A stretch of 64,000 nt of DNA from JAWKTT01 sp041398965 (GTDB lineage: Bacteria > Planctomycetota > Planctomycetia > Planctomycetales > Planctomycetaceae): NCBI GenBank assembly GCA_041398965.1, contig JAWKTT010000012.1, positions 1 to 64,000 on the forward strand. Direction: 5' to 3'. The position numbers and the translations under genes were made by a program. A model generated the notes under the pieces. The model did no database searches. It was not told the origin of the DNA and saw only the letters and a list, made by a program, of their open reading frames with translations. Shown one piece after another: positions 9,781 through 19,321 of this stretch (positions are counted from its first letter, which is position 1; each line of letters begins with the position of its first letter).

Positions 9781-12700
9781 TCAATCCGAAAGGGTTTCGG
9801 GGAGACTCTTCTGGGACGAATCGTTGGGGTCGGCATCCTTTGCCCATGAACCCCACTCCGGGGGAAGACTTCGGATGTGGACATCTTGCTGAGGAAACGG
9901 AATCTCGATCCCAGCAGCACGAAGTTCGCGCAGGATCGCCGAGTTGAGATCGCTCTGGACTGGGAGTCGTGACTCGACATCGGCCACAAAGGCGCGCAAC
10001 TTAAACACCAGGCCGCTTGACCCGAGAGACTCAAAGAAGGCGACCGGTGGTGGATCGTTCATGACCTTCGGGTGTTCGATGGCCAGGCGAGTCGCCAATT
10101 CCATCACCTGTTCTGGGTTCGATTGATAGCTCGCCTCAAACAAAATCACGAGCCTCGTCATCGAATCGGTCAAGGTCCAGTTCAACAGTTTGTTGGTAAT
10201 GAATTCTTTGTTGGGGACCACCAGTTCCTTGCGGTCCCAGTCGGCAATGGTCGTTGACCGCATCCGAATTCGACTGACGATACCGGTCACTCCGTCGATG
10301 GTGACCACGTCCCCCACGCGAACAGGCTGCTCGAACAGGATGATCAGCCCGGAGACAAAGTTTGCGAAGATTTCCTGCAATCCAAAAGCAAGCCCGAACG
10401 TCAACGCGGCTGCCAGCCACTGCACGCTCGACCAGGACAGACCGAGCATATTCCCTACGACCAACACGCCGATGAGTACGATGAGATATCGTGTGAGCGC
10501 TGTAATCGCGTATTTTACTGAGTGGTCGATGGGGAGTTGTTGAAGTAGCGTCATGTCGAGCAACGCGGGAAAGTTGCGTGTCGCTGCAAAGACGAGCCAC
10601 GCAACCACGACGGCACGCAACAGGTCCGACAGTGTCACCGAATGCGGGACGACCGAGACGAGTTCTCCGTCTGCCGTGGTGCTGATAATCGGTAAAGGCT
10701 GACCACTGCCATTCCCCGACGTACTGCCGCTCCCGGTCGATGTTGGCGTCCCAGAGACCGTTTCATACGTGGTCCAGATTCGTTGCGTGTTGATCTGATT
10801 CAACGCGGGTAAGACATCCCCCCAGATGTACCAGCAGCCCGCCAATCCCAGAATGGCGACCAGAGTGTTCACCAGTTGCAAAGACTGCGAGTTGAGATTG
10901 GACAGGCTGATAAAGGGCTTCGAGACGTCGAAGGCGGGAGTCGAGTCGCTGTCCCGGGGGGCATCGGCCACCAACTGGCGTCGTTCGCGTGCTTGCTCGA
11001 TGGCCAGTCGACGTCGCTTCAGCGTCAACGACCGTACGAGTAGAGAGCGGATCAGTAGCGACAACTCAATCAGCACGACTGTCTGTAGAAATCGCACCGC
11101 AAGCTCGGTCGCGGTGTAGTAGTACCCATAGAGTGCCAGCCCTGCGAGCAGCACTGGAAGCGAGACGATGCCAAAGCTGATTGGAGTTTGCAGCCGATCG
11201 ACCCAACTCCCCGCATGCGATCGACACCAGTCGAGTAGCACTCCGGTCGCAGGGTTCGTCAATCGACGCAGTAGCAACGCCAGGAACAGTAGCGCAACGG
11301 CAAACGTCAGTCGTTCCCAGTCCTTTCCAATCGCCAGAGACTGATGGGCGCTCAACAGGGCGATCCCGAGCGAGAGTGGAAAACCAAAGAGAATGAGCTG
11401 TCGAAGACTTCGCTTCAAGAGGGCGATGGCACGTTCCGTCCATCCCAGATGTGCATCAGCCAGTCCCCCGCTCCGCAAGACTTGCCGCGTGAATTCGAAG
11501 AAGGCTCCAATCCAACCCAACATCAGCAGGTTGTCTCCCAGATGCCTCACAAACGATGTCGACTCGACCGCTTCGCGCATTCGCCAGCCGAGAAACAACA
11601 TGATCACTGGTCGATAGATCGACATTGCCAGTGTGTTGATCGCCACCCGGGCTGTCGGGTGGAAGTCGACGTTCGATTTCTGACGGGCAATCTCGGCATT
11701 CGTGGCAATCACCAATCGCTGTCGCTGCCGACCCCATCGCAACACGACGACCACCAGAAATGCGAGCAGATACAACTCGGATCGCAACCAAAGGTCGGTC
11801 TTTAAGACCTGATACGTTTCGGTAATCCAATCGGTCCGTCGTAGCCAGGAGAGCGCCGGCAGGTCTTTTGCAAGCTGACTGGGAGTGACCGATTGATGGC
11901 TCCGAATCCACAGCACCCGTTCGTTAATCCACTCGATCATCTCTTCGGTCAGTTCCGCTAAGAGAATCTGTTCCCGATCGACCGCATCCAGAGAATCGGT
12001 GTAAGCTTGATGAGCCTTAATCGATTCGGTTAACAGTTCCTTACGCTGTAGGAACGCCTGCGTCGCTTCGACGGCTGTGCCACTCTTGACGTCGATTTTC
12101 TTCGCCCGCAATTCCTCAAGAAAATCGTCGACAAGTTGTTCCAGGTTGACCAGATTGGCGAGCTGGTCTTCGTAGTCGAGCAGTTGGATGCGGGCGTTCT
12201 CGAGAATGTTGCGGCGAGACTCGACCGCATGTCTCATTTCGAGCGGGTCTTTGAGTTTCTCCTTCTGTTGACGCAGTCGCAAACCGAGAGAGGTGCTCCC
12301 CTTCGCCTTTCGCTCGCGATCTTGCAGGCTCTCGAAAGACTTGTGCAGCGTCTCATATTGCGACGCGATCTCGGTCACCTTCTGGTCAATCGTTCGCCGT
12401 TCTGCGACGACAAACTCTTCATTCTCTACGATCGATCGGTTCTGTTCAAAAAGCGTTTGAGCCGGGGACATGGTTGTTTTGGTTCGATCGAGGTCGATCT
12501 CCACCTGATCGAGTCGTTTGGCGACGGCATCCTGTCGCCGGAGTCGTGTCTGTGTGTCCCACGCCTTGACTTCCTTCTCTTTGCGCAGAATTTCTGTTTC
12601 GAGCATCTCTCGACGGAGACCCGGCAGTCCGAGCGAGTCCTCGGCGTCCAGCAATGCCAGTTCGTTCGCCTGTAAGACTGGCAACAACTTGAGTCGTTCC

Positions 12701-13488
12701 TGTGGAGCCAGCAGCGATAGCCGCAAGGCTTGCGTCAACAAGGGCGGTTCTTCCGGGGGAGGGGGTGTCGCCAGTTGGGTCGCAATCGTGGTCAGTCGAC
12801 GCTCGTTCTCCTGTTGCAACGTCCGAATCGTCTCCCGTCGAGTCGACCGGGACGACATCGCCGTCACGAAGGCGTCTCGTTTGGCTCGTAACTCTCCAAG
12901 CAACCGCTGACGTTCTGCCAACTCGGTTTCCAGGCGGGTCAGCGATGTCCCCTCTTCTGGTTCATCGGTTGGTCGTTCGTCCCAATCACGAAGTTGAGAC
13001 TCGATGTTCGCCTTTTCTGCCGACAACGCCTCTCGTTTGGCGAGCATTGCTGCGGACTCTGCTTCAACGTCCCGTCGTCGGGTGAGCGACTCTTCGGTCT
13101 GCTTGATCAAAGTGGCGATCTGCGTTCGGACCTCTTCCGACAAGTCGGTCGCCGCGTCAAGTTCCTCCTTCAACTGCTGCACTTGTTCGGGTGTCACCCC
13201 AGTGACAACCGGGACGCTCGTTACCGTCTCAGTTGTGGCTGCACCCCCGCTCCCTTGTGCATAGACTGATTGCGACCCGAACAGCCCGTAACCATTGAGT
13301 CCCGCGACATCGGGCGACGCGGGAAACACCCCGTCGCCGAGCAATCCGCCCCCTCCCGCCATCGCGACGAGTAACATCATTCGAAAACAGGCCGCACGAA
13401 ACACCAGCACACAAACCTCCCTGTCCCTCTCGATGCTCCCGCGTCCCCCACACGGCAAGACCCTCCAGCACATCATCCTCGATGGCAT
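9781..13488 (-). CDS. Large MscS-family mechanosensitive channel (MscK/KefA-like)
   Basis: 1,235 residues. A hydrophobic stretch at about 26-55 looks like a signal sequence, although the exact start is unclear. It is followed by about 450 residues of charged, coiled-coil-rich periplasmic sequence ('QLKEELDAATDLSEEVR', 'ELAERQRLLGELRAKRD'), a set of membrane helices from about residue 575 to 960, and the C-terminal MscS pore and cytoplasmic beta domain: 'LAFGLQEIFANFVSGLIIL', 'EQPVRVGDVVTIDGVTG', 'ELVVPNKEF', 'PPVAFFESLG'. This matches MscK/KefA and YbdG-like large channels that release solutes on hypo-osmotic shock. It is in the same orientation as the upstream fusion gene, but a 332-base gap argues against one operon. 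Confidence 0.93.
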   Translation of the reverse strand: MPSRMMCWRVLPCGGRGSIERDREVCVLVFRAACFRMMLLVAMAGGGGLLGDGVFPASPDVAGLNGYGLFGSQSVYAQGSGGAATTETVTSVPVVTGVTPEQVQQLKEELDAATDLSEEVRTQIATLIKQTEESLTRRRDVEAESAAMLAKREALSAEKANIESQLRDWDERPTDEPEEGTSLTRLETELAERQRLLGELRAKRDAFVTAMSSRSTRRETIRTLQQENERRLTTIATQLATPPPPEEPPLLTQALRLSLLAPQERLKLLPVLQANELALLDAEDSLGLPGLRREMLETEILRKEKEVKAWDTQTRLRRQDAVAKRLDQVEIDLDRTKTTMSPAQTLFEQNRSIVENEEFVVAERRTIDQKVTEIASQYETLHKSFESLQDRERKAKGSTSLGLRLRQQKEKLKDPLEMRHAVESRRNILENARIQLLDYEDQLANLVNLEQLVDDFLEELRAKKIDVKSGTAVEATQAFLQRKELLTESIKAHQAYTDSLDAVDREQILLAELTEEMIEWINERVLWIRSHQSVTPSQLAKDLPALSWLRRTDWITETYQVLKTDLWLRSELYLLAFLVVVVLRWGRQRQRLVIATNAEIARQKSNVDFHPTARVAINTLAMSIYRPVIMLFLGWRMREAVESTSFVRHLGDNLLMLGWIGAFFEFTRQVLRSGGLADAHLGWTERAIALLKRSLRQLILFGFPLSLGIALLSAHQSLAIGKDWERLTFAVALLFLALLLRRLTNPATGVLLDWCRSHAGSWVDRLQTPISFGIVSLPVLLAGLALYGYYYTATELAVRFLQTVVLIELSLLIRSLLVRSLTLKRRRLAIEQARERRQLVADAPRDSDSTPAFDVSKPFISLSNLNSQSLQLVNTLVAILGLAGCWYIWGDVLPALNQINTQRIWTTYETVSGTPTSTGSGSTSGNGSGQPLPIISTTADGELVSVVPHSVTLSDLLRAVVVAWLVFAATRNFPALLDMTLLQQLPIDHSVKYAITALTRYLIVLIGVLVVGNMLGLSWSSVQWLAAALTFGLAFGLQEIFANFVSGLIILFEQPVRVGDVVTIDGVTGIVSRIRMRSTTIADWDRKELVVPNKEFITNKLLNWTLTDSMTRLVILFEASYQSNPEQVMELATRLAIEHPKVMNDPPPVAFFESLGSSGLVFKLRAFVADVESRLPVQSDLNSAILRELRAAGIEIPFPQQDVHIRSLPPEWGSWAKDADPNDSSQKSLPETLSD

Positions 13489-13820
13489 GATGACACAGCC
13501 TGCTCACGGAATCCATACCGGAATTTCGCCCAGTCGACATCGAGTGTGATACGCACCTTGCGTCAAGGCAAAAGCGAGGAAACGGTGCAAGCCCGCCGTC
13601 GAGTGCGAGAGGCCATCTCGATCGGCATGCAGGCACGTCGATTTCGGGGCGCTTACGCTACCTAAAACAGCATCCCACACTTCGCGTCATCTCCAAATCT
13701 GCATGCTGATTGGGGGGCAGGGCGATTGGAATGACCATCGCGAACCTGGTCTTACGGAGGCTTCCTGTGGCCTCGTGCGAAGCTGGCCGTATCGGACGAC
13801 CCCCTCCTGGCCAGATCCGC
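13489..13820. other. Intergenic region with no recognisable gene
   Basis: 332 bases between two minus-strand genes. Short reading frames are present on both strands but none has a credible start, composition or motif. It probably holds the promoter of the MscS-type gene; I could not pick out a -35/-10 pair. Confidence 0.5.
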
Positions 13821-15974
13821 TCACTCAGACTTCGCTGCATCAACCTCGGCGGTCGGCTTCTCACCATGGACGATGGCTTGGGCAACTTTCTCCGTTGCAG
13901 CCTTTGTCGCGGCTTCGATGACACCTTTCAGAGGGATGGGGGTCCCTCCTTGGCGCTTGCTTTCGTCGGCGGCCTCCATAAAGGCGTAAAGTTCGATGGT
14001 TTCGGCATCGGAGACGGGAGCTTCCTTGGTTCTGAAGAACTTCACGATGGAAATCAGCAGGGGGTCGTAACCGGCATACGGGCCAAGCGTGGCGATGCCG
14101 GTTTCTCCGTACGCAACCCCGCCATAACCCGATTTCCCGGCGACCAGTCCGCGAAAGGTCCCCACACGGCCCCCCTCCCAGACGCCGGTGACCACCTCAG
14201 TTTGCGGAGTCGAGATGCGGGAGACTGTCTCGCACCCAGTCCCCATCACCGTAAACAAGGACTCGCAGCCGTGAATGCCGTACCAGAAAAGGTCAGGGTG
14301 CGTTCTCTCGAAAGAGCAGGGGCTGTAGGTGTCGCAGCCGTTGACCTTTCCGATCGATCCCCCCCGCACTTCCTGTGCCCCCTTTAACCAGCGAAGGGAA
14401 GACGACGAGAAAAGTGGCACGCCATAATGTTTCGCAGCTAATTGCATCGCGATGCAGTCTTCGAGTGACGCCGCAAATGGCTTGTCGACGAAAACCGGTT
14501 TACCAGCTTTTAGAACCTGCAACGCCTGCTCAAAGTGAGGGCGACCATCGTTCGTCTCCAGCAGTACTGCATCGACCTTACCTAAGAGATCATCGATAGA
14601 TTCTGCGATCTCGATATTCATTTCCTTAAACTGTTCAGTATATCCAGGAATACGATCACTGGATGATTTAATGTCAGCACTTCCGCGAGGATAGGCGACG
14701 ACGACCCGACATCCTTCCAATCCCTCTTTCGGGGTCTCGGCATTTAACGCTTTGGCAAACGCAATTGAGTGTGAGGTGTCGAGGCCAATAATCCCAATGC
14801 GGAGCACCTTAGGTTCGGCAGCGAGGGGAGTGGTCGGAGTGTCGGCGGCGGCAAGAGTCGTTGCGGCCCGTTCGAGCATGGGGGAAATGTCCCAGACCCC
14901 GACCGACTTGTCATACGACCCTGTCGCGACAGTTTTTCCATCAGGAGCGACGGCAACACAAGTGACTTTTCCCTGGTGTGCATCAATCGTCCCAAACTCT
15001 TCACCATCTTCGATATTCCAGACCTTCACTTCATTTCCCCCTTTCGCTCGGCCGCCGCTGCCACTGATGGCAAGCTTGCCGCCGGGAAGGATCGAGACGC
15101 AGTTCGTTGGCCTGGCATGTCCTCCGAAGAAACCTAACGCAGTGCCGGCAGCCGGGTCATAGACGTTCACATGTTCGTCGAGGCTAGTTGATAAGATGAG
15201 GTCTCCACTGGGAGTAAATGCGACATCACTCGCCGAGAGCTTGTGTTCCGGGAACTCCTTAACTAATTCGCCACTGGACACATTCCAGAGCTTCACGTAA
15301 CCCGGCTTTGTTAATCGTGTTTCGTCCCCTTCGGCCGTGACAATCTGCGTTCCATCGGGTGACCAGGCTAATCCATTAACCGAGTAGAGAAACCCCTTGA
15401 TCGATCCGGTCTCTGTCAGGTCGGCGAGGTTCCAGTAGCGCACCGTCATGTCTTCAGCCGAGGAGGCGAGTTTCCCTTCAGTAGATAATGCTAAGTCGGT
15501 GATATATCCCCGTTGCCCTTTGAGTTCTCCAGTCCGTTCCTGCGTCTTGGTGTCCCACACTTCAATGGTTTGATACCCGCCAACGAGCAACGTCGAACCA
15601 TCGCGAGTAAACAGCAGCGACCGGGCGAAGCCTCCTTTGAGCTTGAGGTCTTTGATAACGGTCTTCTTTTCGACGTCCCAAAGTCGGACGATCTCATAGC
15701 TCCCAGCCGCCAGGGTCTTGCCGTCGGGAGAGAACGCGACGGCTGTCACCCAGTTGGGGAAGCTTCCGATTTTGGCGATTGACTTCGCCTTCGGGGTCTC
15801 CTGGGGCGGGGCGTCTTTCCCTGGGGTCTCGGCGATATCGGCAACCGTGGGGTTGGCATAGGCGGAGAGAGCAGGGATCGCGATGCCGGCCGACAACAAG
15901 GCAAATAGCAGCATCAGCGAGGAGAGTTTGCGGTGTCGGTCGGTGAACAGGGGGGACATCGATTGATGATGCAT
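13821..15974 (-). CDS. Secreted WD40-repeat protein fused to a Gfo/Idh/MocA-type oxidoreductase
   Basis: The frame is open to 16049. The ATG at 15974 is preferred because AGGA lies about 9 bases upstream and a signal peptide follows ('LMLLFALLSAGIAIPALSAYA'). About 340 residues then form WD40-like blades ('WVTAVAFSPDGKTLAAGSY...VRLWD', 'SVNGLAWSPDG', 'KVTCVAVAPDGKTVATGSYD...VGVWD'). From about residue 390 a Rossmann fold begins ('LRIGIIGLDTSHS'), with 'AVLLETNDGRPHFEQALQVL', 'GKPVFVDKPFA' (the family's central Lys) and a C-terminal substrate domain. Planctomycetes have many exported Gfo/Idh/MocA proteins acting on sugars or cyclitols. Joining one to a propeller in one chain is unusual. The substrate is unknown. 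Confidence 0.85.
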   Translation of the reverse strand: MHHQSMSPLFTDRHRKLSSLMLLFALLSAGIAIPALSAYANPTVADIAETPGKDAPPQETPKAKSIAKIGSFPNWVTAVAFSPDGKTLAAGSYEIVRLWDVEKKTVIKDLKLKGGFARSLLFTRDGSTLLVGGYQTIEVWDTKTQERTGELKGQRGYITDLALSTEGKLASSAEDMTVRYWNLADLTETGSIKGFLYSVNGLAWSPDGTQIVTAEGDETRLTKPGYVKLWNVSSGELVKEFPEHKLSASDVAFTPSGDLILSTSLDEHVNVYDPAAGTALGFFGGHARPTNCVSILPGGKLAISGSGGRAKGGNEVKVWNIEDGEEFGTIDAHQGKVTCVAVAPDGKTVATGSYDKSVGVWDISPMLERAATTLAAADTPTTPLAAEPKVLRIGIIGLDTSHSIAFAKALNAETPKEGLEGCRVVVAYPRGSADIKSSSDRIPGYTEQFKEMNIEIAESIDDLLGKVDAVLLETNDGRPHFEQALQVLKAGKPVFVDKPFAASLEDCIAMQLAAKHYGVPLFSSSSLRWLKGAQEVRGGSIGKVNGCDTYSPCSFERTHPDLFWYGIHGCESLFTVMGTGCETVSRISTPQTEVVTGVWEGGRVGTFRGLVAGKSGYGGVAYGETGIATLGPYAGYDPLLISIVKFFRTKEAPVSDAETIELYAFMEAADESKRQGGTPIPLKGVIEAATKAATEKVAQAIVHGEKPTAEVDAAKSE

Positions 15975-16155
15975 CGAGAAGTTCCTGCATAAAGAGGACG
16001 CGGCGGCTCTCCGGTCGACACAGGATCGACGGGGGATTTCCATCCACAATACCCGGCTCTCTCACTGACGACAACGGAGCCGGTTCGGTGGCATTGAGAA
16101 GACCGGGAAAGTATAACCGCCACCGTTCCACTTCCCGCGACCTTGGAGTCTTGCG

Positions 16156-17421
16156 ATGACTGTTCAACTTGAAGCGAATTCTGCTATTGCCAACAGCGAT
16201 CCTGCCGTCTGGGAGGCGATTCTGCATGAACAGCGGCGGCAAATCACCGGACTCGAACTGATCGCTTCCGAGAACTACACGTCAGCAGCCATTCAACAGG
16301 CGGCCGGGACTGTGCTGACCAACAAGTATGCCGAAGGGTATCCGGGACGCCGCTACTACGGTGGTTGCGAGTACGTTGACGTCGTCGAAACACTGGCTCG
16401 CGACCGGGCTTGTCAGTTGTTCGGGGCAGAACATGCGAACGTCCAGCCACACGCGGGATCGCAGGCCAACATGGCGGCGTATATGTCGATATTGTCCCCC
16501 GGCGACACCATTCTCGGCATGGACCTTGCTCACGGCGGACACCTGACGCATGGCATGAAGCTCAACTTCTCCGGGAAATTGTACAACTTCATTCACTATG
16601 GCGTCACACAGACCGATCACCGCATCGACTTCGATCAGGTTGCGAAGCTGGCAAAGGAACATCGCCCAAAACTGATTGTCGCTGGGGCGTCGGCTTATCC
16701 GCGCGAGATCGATCACCCCCGTTTTGCAGACATCGCCCGCGAGGTCGGGGCAAAGTTTATGGTCGACATGGCTCACTACTCCGGACTCGTCGCTGGGGGC
16801 CTGCACAACAACCCTGTCGAAGTCGCAGACATCGTGACCACCACGACCCACAAGACCCTGCGTGGCCCCCGCAGCGGCATCGTGCTGTCGAAGAGTGAGT
16901 TCGCCAAGGAGATTGACAAGACAGTCTTCCCCGGCCTGCAAGGGGGGCCATTGATGCATATCATCGCTGCCAAGGCGATTTGCTTCCAGGAAGCTCTGCA
17001 ACCCAGCTTCAAGGCGTACGCGACTCAGATCGTGGCGAACGCCAAGGTGCTGGCCGAGACGTTGATGAGCGGCGGCATCACGCTCGCCTCGGGTGGAACC
17101 GACAACCACCTGATGCTGTGCGACATGACCTCGATTGGCCTCAGTGGAAAAATCGCCGAAGAAGCCCTCGACCGGGCAGGGATCACCGTCAACAAGAACA
17201 TGATCCCCTACGATCAAAGAAAAGCTCTTGATCCCAGCGGCATCCGCATCGGCACAGCCGCCCTCACCACCCGCGGGATGAAAGAAGACGAAATGCGCCA
17301 AGTCGGCGAGTGGATCCTCGAAATCCTCAAGACCCCCGAAGACTCCACTCGCATCGCCCGCGTAAAGCAGGAAGTAGCCGAGTTCGCCGAGAAATACCCC
17401 GTCCCAGGGATCGTCAGCTAG
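16156..17421 (+). CDS. glyA: Serine hydroxymethyltransferase
   Basis: 421 residues, the usual bacterial length. This PLP enzyme interconverts serine plus tetrahydrofolate with glycine plus 5,10-methylene-tetrahydrofolate in the cytoplasm. Visible family signatures are 'ELIASENYTS', 'YAEGYPGRRYYGG', 'HAGSQANMAAY', 'GHLTHG', the PLP-lysine motif 'TTTHKTLRGPRSG', and 'FPGLQGGPLMH'. The start ATG at 16156 gives the standard N-terminus. It is divergent from the WD40 fusion gene with about 180 bases between starts. Its TAG stop lies exactly at the first bases of a palindromic repeat (17419-17552), which may serve as its 3' end. Confidence 0.98.
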   Translation: MTVQLEANSAIANSDPAVWEAILHEQRRQITGLELIASENYTSAAIQQAAGTVLTNKYAEGYPGRRYYGGCEYVDVVETLARDRACQLFGAEHANVQPHAGSQANMAAYMSILSPGDTILGMDLAHGGHLTHGMKLNFSGKLYNFIHYGVTQTDHRIDFDQVAKLAKEHRPKLIVAGASAYPREIDHPRFADIAREVGAKFMVDMAHYSGLVAGGLHNNPVEVADIVTTTTHKTLRGPRSGIVLSKSEFAKEIDKTVFPGLQGGPLMHIIAAKAICFQEALQPSFKAYATQIVANAKVLAETLMSGGITLASGGTDNHLMLCDMTSIGLSGKIAEEALDRAGITVNKNMIPYDQRKALDPSGIRIGTAALTTRGMKEDEMRQVGEWILEILKTPEDSTRIARVKQEVAEFAEKYPVPGIVS

Positions 17422-17552
17422 CAACCTGTTAAGAAACGTGGGTCAGGCTTTCCAGCCTGACATGGTGCCGTTTGATGTCTCGGAAAGAACCTTGGAGATG
17501 CTCTTGTCAGATTAGAAATCTGACCCACGGCCGTTTTTCAACGGGCTGATAA
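17419..17552 (+). repeat. TAGCAGCC palindromic element, copy A
   Basis: About 134 bases with imperfect terminal inverted repeats and two internal hairpins: GTCAGGCTTTCCAGCCTGAC and GTCAGATTAGAAATCTGAC. Same family as 25577-25710, 37760-37890 and 42988-43122, with a diverged copy at 28142-28250. The element's first three bases are the glyA stop codon. It encodes no protein. Confidence 0.8.
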
Positions 17553-17757
17553 CGTCATCGTCGGAAGACAACATCAGTCGACGAGAAGAAATCACTGGCC
17601 CCGGCGGGCGAAAGTGTTTTTGTGCTTGTAACTTGTTTCCTTTAGACATGTTACGGGTTTTTGTCGGCGAAAAGGTCAGGGGTGGCTGTAACGGCTCACG
17701 TATGTGTATGTAGAGAGGGAAGGCCCTCTGCGTTTCACACCTTACAGGAGTTGAGCG

Positions 17758-17877
17758 ATGAACTCGTTACACATCTCAATGCGTAAACTTCTCTATTCTG
17801 CGGCCCGTGTATTCCCTGTTGTCGCGATCCTGGTGATTCAGAACATGGATGTCCTGAAGGCGCTCACGGACCGGTAG
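17758..17877 (+). CDS. Putative 39-residue hydrophobic peptide upstream of a sigma-factor unit
   Basis: ATG at 17758 is preceded by CAGGAG at 8-base spacing, a better ribosome site than most genes here have. The product starts MNSLHISMRKLL and has one hydrophobic stretch ('FPVVAILVIQ') with basic residues before it, so it could be a small membrane peptide or a leader. It lies 65 bases before the next gene. Just upstream, AGAGGG-AAGG-CCCTCT (17714-17729) forms a hairpin in the probable 5' leader. I know of no matching family; it may not be translated. Confidence 0.4.
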   Translation: MNSLHISMRKLLYSAARVFPVVAILVIQNMDVLKALTDR

Positions 17878-17942
17878 TCTTTCCCAAAGACATCCGAGAC
17901 ATACGCTGCTGTAGTTTTAAGGCCGTCATAGGGAGGTGGTGA

Positions 17943-18719
17943 ATGGATGACATACAGTTGCTGTTAAAGCTATGTCGAAACTGCGCAAGAAAGGAGTATC
18001 CGGGGACTTACAAGGTCGATTTGGGAGACCGGCTGACATCGTCCAATGTTCTCGAACTTATGGGGTCGGAGGAGCCTGCGGTTCGAGGGCTGACTCAAGT
18101 TCATGAAAATCACCCGCACTCGGGCAGTTTGGACGCCCCACTGGAGCAGGTGCTACGATTGATTTATGAGGAAAGCAATGGAGTTGTTGAGGCCTCTCGG
18201 GCTCTCTTCATGCTGGGATCCTTGGGTCTGATTCGTCGGGAGGAGTCCAAGTATCTTGATGCCGTCAACGAACTTGGTCGGCGTCAACATTCGTCGAAGG
18301 ATCCCGTTGTTTGCGACTCTTTCGGTTCTCGACGGCATCTGCTTCAGGGGGAAGCGGCAGCCCTGGGGACTTTCTTTGAGCCGAATCTGGTTCGTGCTCG
18401 AGCCGAGTTTGAGCAGGCTCTTGAGGCATCTGAGAATTTGAATCTTCAGCCCAAGGAGCAGTATCGTGTTCCGGGGATCCAGAAGATCGTTCTCGGTAAC
18501 TTGGTGTGTGTTGCCGAGAGTCCTGAAGATATTCACATGTTCTGGGACAAGTTGGCGATTGAACTCGGTGAAGTCGGCCCCGCTTCAGATGTGGACATGG
18601 TCTCTTTTCTCGCCGGCTTTGACGGCTACTTTTTGAAACTGCGTCACACTGTCAGGCGACATGGGAAGTCGGTACGGGCGAACATTCGCGACCTGCTTGG
18701 TCCTGTCGGTGTGCTCTAA
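17943..18719 (+). CDS. Protein of unknown function, first gene of a sigma-factor unit
   Basis: 258 residues, soluble, no signal peptide or membrane helix. I do not recognise the family. The middle (about 60-165) is helix-rich with Ala/Leu/Glu spacing like degenerate TPR or other helical repeats ('NGVVEASRALFMLGSLGLI', 'VRARAEFEQALEASENL'). The C-terminus is basic ('KLRHTVRRHGKSVRANIRD'). GGAGG lies a few bases upstream of the ATG. Only two bases separate its stop from the sigma-factor start, so the two are almost certainly co-transcribed. By position it could be a regulator or partner of the sigma factor, but nothing in the sequence proves that. Confidence 0.75.
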   Translation: MDDIQLLLKLCRNCARKEYPGTYKVDLGDRLTSSNVLELMGSEEPAVRGLTQVHENHPHSGSLDAPLEQVLRLIYEESNGVVEASRALFMLGSLGLIRREESKYLDAVNELGRRQHSSKDPVVCDSFGSRRHLLQGEAAALGTFFEPNLVRARAEFEQALEASENLNLQPKEQYRVPGIQKIVLGNLVCVAESPEDIHMFWDKLAIELGEVGPASDVDMVSFLAGFDGYFLKLRHTVRRHGKSVRANIRDLLGPVGVL

Positions 18720-18721
18720 CC

Positions 18722-19321
18722 ATGACGTCTGACGAGTCCCTTGTTCGGTTAGACGAAGCCCTCGTGGACGAGTTGATCGCCATTGGTCCGAGGGTTCTGG
18801 GGCAGTTGCGGGCGAAGTTTTCGAACGTCAGTGTGGACGAAGTCGAGGAGGCGATGCAGACGGCATTGTTCAGGTTCTGGGTAACGCGGGAGACGTATGA
18901 TCCAAACAAGCTTTCGCTGTCGGGTTGGATTTACGTTCTGGCCCGCAATGCCCTGCTGGACCGACTGCGAGTGCTAAAAGAAGGTCGCCTGCGGTTTGTC
19001 GACGCGGGGCTACTCGATGTCATGCAACGGGAAGTTGCTGAGCCTGAACCTTCGGGCCACACCGCAGACCAAGACTCGATCGCTATGCGGTTGGAACTGG
19101 CCCTGTCGGCTTTGTCAACGGCCGACCGTGATTTGTTGCGACACTGGGTCAACCATCGAGACTCCGGCAAGTGGGCTCAAGAAATTGCCGATCAAATTGG
19201 TAGTACCCCTGGCGCGGTGCGTGTCCGAAGAATTCGGCTCATCAATCGTCTGCGTCGGGAACTCGAACATGGCTTCCCCCCTTTAGATAAGTCCTTAGCA
19301 GATAAAGGAAGTGAATTATGA
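18722..19321 (+). CDS. ECF-like RNA polymerase sigma factor
   Basis: 199 residues with the two-domain layout of extracytoplasmic-function sigma factors. Region 2 covers about residues 25-90 ('VSVDEVEEAMQTALFRFW', 'LSGWIYVLARNALLDRLR', the last matching the region 2.3/2.4 DNA-melting and -10 recognition helix). Region 4 covers about 125-185 ('LSALSTADRDLL', then 'AQEIADQIGSTPGAVRVRR', a helix-turn-helix for the -35 box). The ATG is at 18722, two bases after the preceding stop; the end overlaps the next gene by four bases (ATGA). No anti-sigma factor with a membrane helix is adjacent, so its control would have to come from one of the two unknown neighbours or from elsewhere. Confidence 0.88.
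   Translation: MTSDESLVRLDEALVDELIAIGPRVLGQLRAKFSNVSVDEVEEAMQTALFRFWVTRETYDPNKLSLSGWIYVLARNALLDRLRVLKEGRLRFVDAGLLDVMQREVAEPEPSGHTADQDSIAMRLELALSALSTADRDLLRHWVNHRDSGKWAQEIADQIGSTPGAVRVRRIRLINRLRRELEHGFPPLDKSLADKGSEL

Noticed and set aside
16282..17424. 380-residue minus-strand frame opposite glyA
   Set aside because: Antisense to an unambiguous glyA; a codon-bias artefact.
17684..17712. Possible ECF promoter (TGTAAC plus GTATGT) before the sigma-factor unit
   Set aside because: The spacing between the two hexamers is wrong for known ECF promoters and similar hexamers are common by chance.
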